DNA of 64,000 bases from Aeromonas encheleia (GTDB lineage: Bacteria; Pseudomonadota; Gammaproteobacteria; Enterobacterales; Aeromonadaceae): positions 2,871,001-2,935,000 of the forward strand of contig NZ_LR134376.1 of assembly GCF_900637545.1 (NCBI RefSeq), read 5' to 3'. Below, piece by piece: positions 60,999 to 64,000 of the stretch (its first letter is position 1; each line of letters opens with the position of its first letter). The position numbers and the translations under genes are program-made. A model generated the notes under the pieces. That model was not told where the DNA came from. It saw nothing but the letters and a program-made list of their open reading frames with translations, and searched no databases.

Positions 60999-61033
60999 CA
61001 CCCCTGCCCCGCTTGCCAGCTCCTGATAACAAC

Positions 61034-61060
61034 AAGGCGGCCCCGGGGCCGCCTCTTCTT
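61034..61060. terminator. Terminator after the HDAC-family gene
   Basis: Fully palindromic GGCGGCCCCGGGGCCGCC with A-tract and CTTCTT flank. Confidence 0.8.
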
Positions 61061-61161
61061 ATACAGCGCACAACTGCGCCATGCCGAGCCTGTCACCAGA
61101 GACAGGACAGGCACGGCGTCATCCATGGCTCTCGACTCCTCTTTCCATCAGACACATACCA

Positions 61162-62310
61162 TCAGGCATGTGCCACCGGCGTCGGATGTTCACCCATGGG
61201 ACGCCGCAGCATCAGCAGATAGATAAACGACACGCTGGCTATCATGATAAACAGCAGGTTATCCGAGTAGTGCTGCATCAAGAGCGCGGTATAGGCCGGG
61301 CCGAGCAGGCTGCCGATGGTGTAGCTCAACAGCAGCGCCTGATTCATCGCCACCAGCTGATGCTGCTCGACCTTCTCGCAGGCCCAGGCCATGGCTACCG
61401 GGTAGAGCGTAAAGCCGGCGGCGCCAAGGATGAAGAGCGCCGGGCCCATCGCTACGGCACCGAGCATCGCCAAAGCGCCAAGGATAACCACCAGCACCTG
61501 CATCCGCAGTACCGGCAAGCGACCGAACCTGTCCGCCAGACGGCCTATCGGCCACTGCCCCAGGATGCCAGCACTCACCATCACCGCCATCCAGTAGCCA
61601 ATACCGGCATCACTCACCCCCTGGTGGTTCAGGTAGAGTGGCATCAGGCCATAGAGCGACCCCAGTACTATGCCGGATATGATGCAGCCATTGACCCCAA
61701 GACGCGCCTGACGCAGGCGCAGCATCGGCCACACCCGGGTTGTCCCCTGCTGTTCGCTGTGCTCGTTGACAATGCGGGTGAACAGCAGCGGCAGGATCGC
61801 GGCCAATACCAGGCCAGTCACCCAGGGCAACACATCCATCAGACCGGTCGGCAGCGTGCTGACCAAGAGTTGCCCGAGCACTGTCCCCATGTAATAGACC
61901 ATCATGTAGGCGGCGAGCAGGCGCCCCCGATTGCGCGCGTTGCCGCTGCACATCAGCGCACTCTCAACCACCACCCAGATCATGGCGCAGCCGACGCCTG
62001 CGATAAATCGCCAGGTGAGCCAGCTCCAGAAGCCAAGGGTGAGCCCTAACCCGACACAGCCTGCGGCAAAGAGGGCGGAGGCCAGGTAGTAGCTGCGGTT
62101 GAACCCGACGCGCTTGATCAGCGCTCCCGCCAGCAGGGTCCCCAGCAGGTTGCCGCTGAAATAGGAGGAGCCGACCATGCCCACCTGCCAGGTCGGCAGA
62201 TTGTCATGGGCGAGCCAGAGCGGTACCAGGGTATTCAACACCGCGATGGCCAGGGTCAACAGCAGCAGGCCACAGAGCAATAACAGCACTGGCCGGGAGT
62301 ATGTGGTCAT
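61162..62310 (-). CDS. ycaD: MFS transporter YcaD
   Basis: 382 residues from ATG 62310 (protein [16 protein letters not shown]). Twelve membrane segments, and near-continuous similarity to Escherichia coli YcaD, for example [40 protein letters not shown] and [20 protein letters not shown]. Substrate unknown. Confidence 0.95.
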   Translation of the reverse strand: MTTYSRPVLLLLCGLLLLTLAIAVLNTLVPLWLAHDNLPTWQVGMVGSSYFSGNLLGTLLAGALIKRVGFNRSYYLASALFAAGCVGLGLTLGFWSWLTWRFIAGVGCAMIWVVVESALMCSGNARNRGRLLAAYMMVYYMGTVLGQLLVSTLPTGLMDVLPWVTGLVLAAILPLLFTRIVNEHSEQQGTTRVWPMLRLRQARLGVNGCIISGIVLGSLYGLMPLYLNHQGVSDAGIGYWMAVMVSAGILGQWPIGRLADRFGRLPVLRMQVLVVILGALAMLGAVAMGPALFILGAAGFTLYPVAMAWACEKVEQHQLVAMNQALLLSYTIGSLLGPAYTALLMQHYSDNLLFIMIASVSFIYLLMLRRPMGEHPTPVAHA

Positions 62311-62614
62311 GGATAAAACCGTGAGGAGAGTCAAAATGCGAGCGCATCATGCCACTGCCAAATCCATTGTCAATCGGCACTGAACGAGCGGCAGCCAGGT
62401 TTGGCTTCGCACAGGCGTTGCCTCATTGATCTGCCCCTGCAACGCCTGCTCAGCAGCAGGATTATCCCATTGATTAACTGGACCTTGGGCTAGCAGGGAA
62501 GGGATATGGTCGATTGAGGATCCTCATCCATCTTTTAGCGACGGTATGAAGGTGAAAACGTGCTGCTGGCGCTGCGCGAGGAGGTGAGACGGCAAAAAGC
62601 ACAGGGTGACGGCG

Positions 62615-62640
62615 ACCGGCGCGACTGGCCGTAGCTGATC
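62615..62640 (+). pseudogene. Fragment of the HDAC-family gene 3' region
   Basis: ACCGGCGCGACTGGCCG then (T/C)AGCTGATC, identical to 60925-60950 except one base, which makes a TAG stop. It is followed 58 bp later by a terminator similar to the one after the intact gene. Confidence 0.75.
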
Positions 62641-62697
62641 GTTTGAGGAGACCCACAGGCACTTCGGCTGAGGCCATCCCTGAGCCTGGTCCCATCA

Positions 62698-62733
62698 ATA
62701 AAAGAGGCGACCCTGGGGTCGCCTCTTTTATTT
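62698..62733. terminator. Bidirectional terminator before ylqF
   Basis: AGAGGCGACC/GGTCGCCTCT stem with A- and T-tracts; ends the ylqF transcript on the minus strand. Confidence 0.88.
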
Positions 62734-62815
62734 GCCTCGTCAGCATGGGCCTCCGGTCGTCCGATCAGGTTGTGCCAGTCGAACCCATGGACCCGTCTGA
62801 ATGAAGGCTGGATGT

Positions 62816-63766
62816 TTACTTCTGACGCTTCTTGGCGTACTTGCGGCGGGCGCGCGCCTGGCGCTCCTCTTCCCGCTCGGCCTTCTCCTTGGCCTTCTCC
62901 TCAGCCTCTTCTGCTGCCGCAACTATCTCGGCGCTCACCATCTCCGGGGTCTCCAGCGAGATGCGACCGAGCAGGCCGGAGCGGAACTCGTTGACCAGGA
63001 TCTCGGACGCCTTGTGCAGGTCGGCCAGGCCGCCTTTGCGCACGAAGGCGCGCTGACGGGCGATCATCTCCAGCAGCTCGATCTCGGTCTCCGGCAGATC
63101 CGCAATCTGGTAGCGCGCCTTGATGCGCTCCGGGTAGGCCTTGATGAAGTAATCGGCGGCGAACATGGCGATGTCGGCATAGTCGAACACCGTGTCCTTG
63201 ATGGCCGCGGTGACCGCCAGCCGATAGCCGCAGGAGGGCGGGTTGAGCTTGGGCCAGAGGAAGCCCGGGGTGTCGGTCAGGATGACGTTGTTGTCGAGCT
63301 TGATCCGCTGCTGGGACTTGGTCACCCCCGCCTCGTTGCCGGTGCGGGCTATGGTGCGCCCCGCCAGGGTGTTGATCAGGGTGGACTTGCCCACGTTGGG
63401 GATGCCCATGATCATGGCCCGCACGCCGCGCAGGTCGAAGTTACGCTCCGGCAGCATCTCGTGGCACAGGGCCAGCAGGTTCTTGATCTTCTCCGGCTCC
63501 TGCTGGGTCAGAGGCAACGCCTTGATCCCCTTCTCTTTCTCCATGTGCGCCACCCACAGCTCGGTGATCGCCGGATCGGCGAGATCCGCCTTGTTCAGCA
63601 CCTTGATCACCGGGGTATCGCCACGCAGCTCGGGCACCAGTGGGTTTTCGCTGGAGAAAGGGATGCGGGCATCGAGCATCTCGATGATGACATCGACCTG
63701 GGGCATGACCTCGGCAATCTCTTTGCGGGCCTTGTGCATGTGGCCGGGGAACCAGTTGATGGACAT
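62816..63766 (-). CDS. ylqF: Ribosome biogenesis GTPase YlqF/RbgA
   Basis: 316 residues. Circularly permuted G-motifs: NKAD near 58-61 precedes G1 MGIPNVGKST near 119-128 and G3 DTPGF near 165. MSINWFPGHMHKARKEI is the family start. C-terminus is a long charged helix (AAEEAEEKAKEKAEREEERQ) then a basic tail. Helps late 50S assembly. Confidence 0.95.
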   Translation of the reverse strand: MSINWFPGHMHKARKEIAEVMPQVDVIIEMLDARIPFSSENPLVPELRGDTPVIKVLNKADLADPAITELWVAHMEKEKGIKALPLTQQEPEKIKNLLALCHEMLPERNFDLRGVRAMIMGIPNVGKSTLINTLAGRTIARTGNEAGVTKSQQRIKLDNNVILTDTPGFLWPKLNPPSCGYRLAVTAAIKDTVFDYADIAMFAADYFIKAYPERIKARYQIADLPETEIELLEMIARQRAFVRKGGLADLHKASEILVNEFRSGLLGRISLETPEMVSAEIVAAAEEAEEKAKEKAEREEERQARARRKYAKKRQK

Positions 63767-64000
63767 ATCCGTTACTCTCTAAAAGGGGCTGCGGGCGCGC
63801 TGTGGCGGCTGGAGCGGACGTCGGGCGTCGCAAGGGGGCGCATTTTACCTGCTGGAGCCCCAATTTGACAGGCCATTCTAGCCCGTGGCACGGGAACCAC
63901 CAAGCCGGCGGTCGGGTCGGGTCCGGGGTGTCGACCGCCATGTTGCCTACATAAATAAGTGATTGATACAACATCACATTTAAATCCTGCCTTCATCGGA
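63767..64000. other. Upstream region of ylqF to end of window
   Basis: 234 bp; no gene, RNA or clear terminator recognised. Confidence 0.3.

Larger units (their letters stand above)
62311..62815. other. Intergenic region with gene remnant
   Basis: About 500 bp without an intact gene. 62615-62640 repeats the HDAC gene 3' end (25 of 26 bases). A short open stretch on the plus strand (about 62539-62631, ending RRDWP then TAG) shares only its last residues with it. Confidence 0.5.

Overview
The window looks like a GC-rich gammaproteobacterial chromosome, most probably Aeromonas (inferred from codon use, the comEC / msbA-lpxK-ycaR-kdsB gene order, the porin and YccT families, and an Aeromonas/Vibrio-type P2-like prophage; no database search was possible). 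It has two parts: a P2-like prophage from base 1 to about 34.1 kb, whose left end lies outside the window, and host chromosome from the tRNA cluster at 34.18 kb to the end.

Prophage. The integrase, repressor and cox region must lie to the left. Inside the window are a cytosine methyltransferase C-terminus built on exact 33-residue repeats, the rolling-circle replication protein (gpA type), and then the rep-to-cos interval that in P2 holds the tin/old accessory genes. Here that interval carries two small unknown genes, an SOS-controlled umuDC operon with a perfect LexA box, a DUF4145 protein, an antirepressor module and an AT-rich HExxH protein. A cos site sharing 12 bases with the P2 cos end (as recalled) follows. 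The late genes are then nearly complete in P2 order: Q-P on the minus strand, O-N-M-L-X, a DksA/TraR-like protein, two holin candidates, endolysin, Rz/Rz1, R-S, a second cargo block, V-W-J-I-H-G, FI-FII-E(E')-T-U-D. Three copies of a 29-bp palindrome mark the late promoters (P/O, V and FI). The prophage ends at the 3' end of tRNA-Leu(UAA).

The main find is a pair of about 1-kb antirepressor cassettes (6.8-7.9 kb and 20.6-21.6 kb). Each has a promoter, a leader with a nested terminator, a C4-type antisense RNA with two recognition loops (a', b'), matching target sequences (a, b) both upstream and over the ribosome-binding site, and an antirepressor gene with a shared P22AR-like C-terminus. Between the cassettes the a and b recognition sequences have changed together with their partners, while the scaffold is conserved. 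This looks like two orthogonal antisense-RNA immunity switches in one prophage, comparable to the P1/P7 c4-icd-ant and P4 CI systems.

Host chromosome. tRNA-Gly-Cys-Leu with a clear sigma-70 promoter is followed by pgsA, uvrC and uvrY. Next comes a respiratory reductase operon (Tat-exported flavoprotein, tetraheme cytochrome, NapC-type quinol dehydrogenase) divergent from a TtrS/TtrR-like two-component system. Then kdsB-ycaR-lpxK-msbA (lipid A/Kdo supply and export), comEC, two tandem DUF2062 membrane proteins, yjgR, an AspC-type aminotransferase, an unknown protein, an abundant porin, dinG, a YccT-family protein, a histone-deacetylase-family hydrolase, ycaD and the circularly permuted GTPase ylqF. 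A recurring oddity is that several genes have partial 'echoes' of their own ends in the adjacent intergenic DNA: uvrC at both ends, ycaR and msbA upstream, aspC and the deacetylase-like gene downstream.
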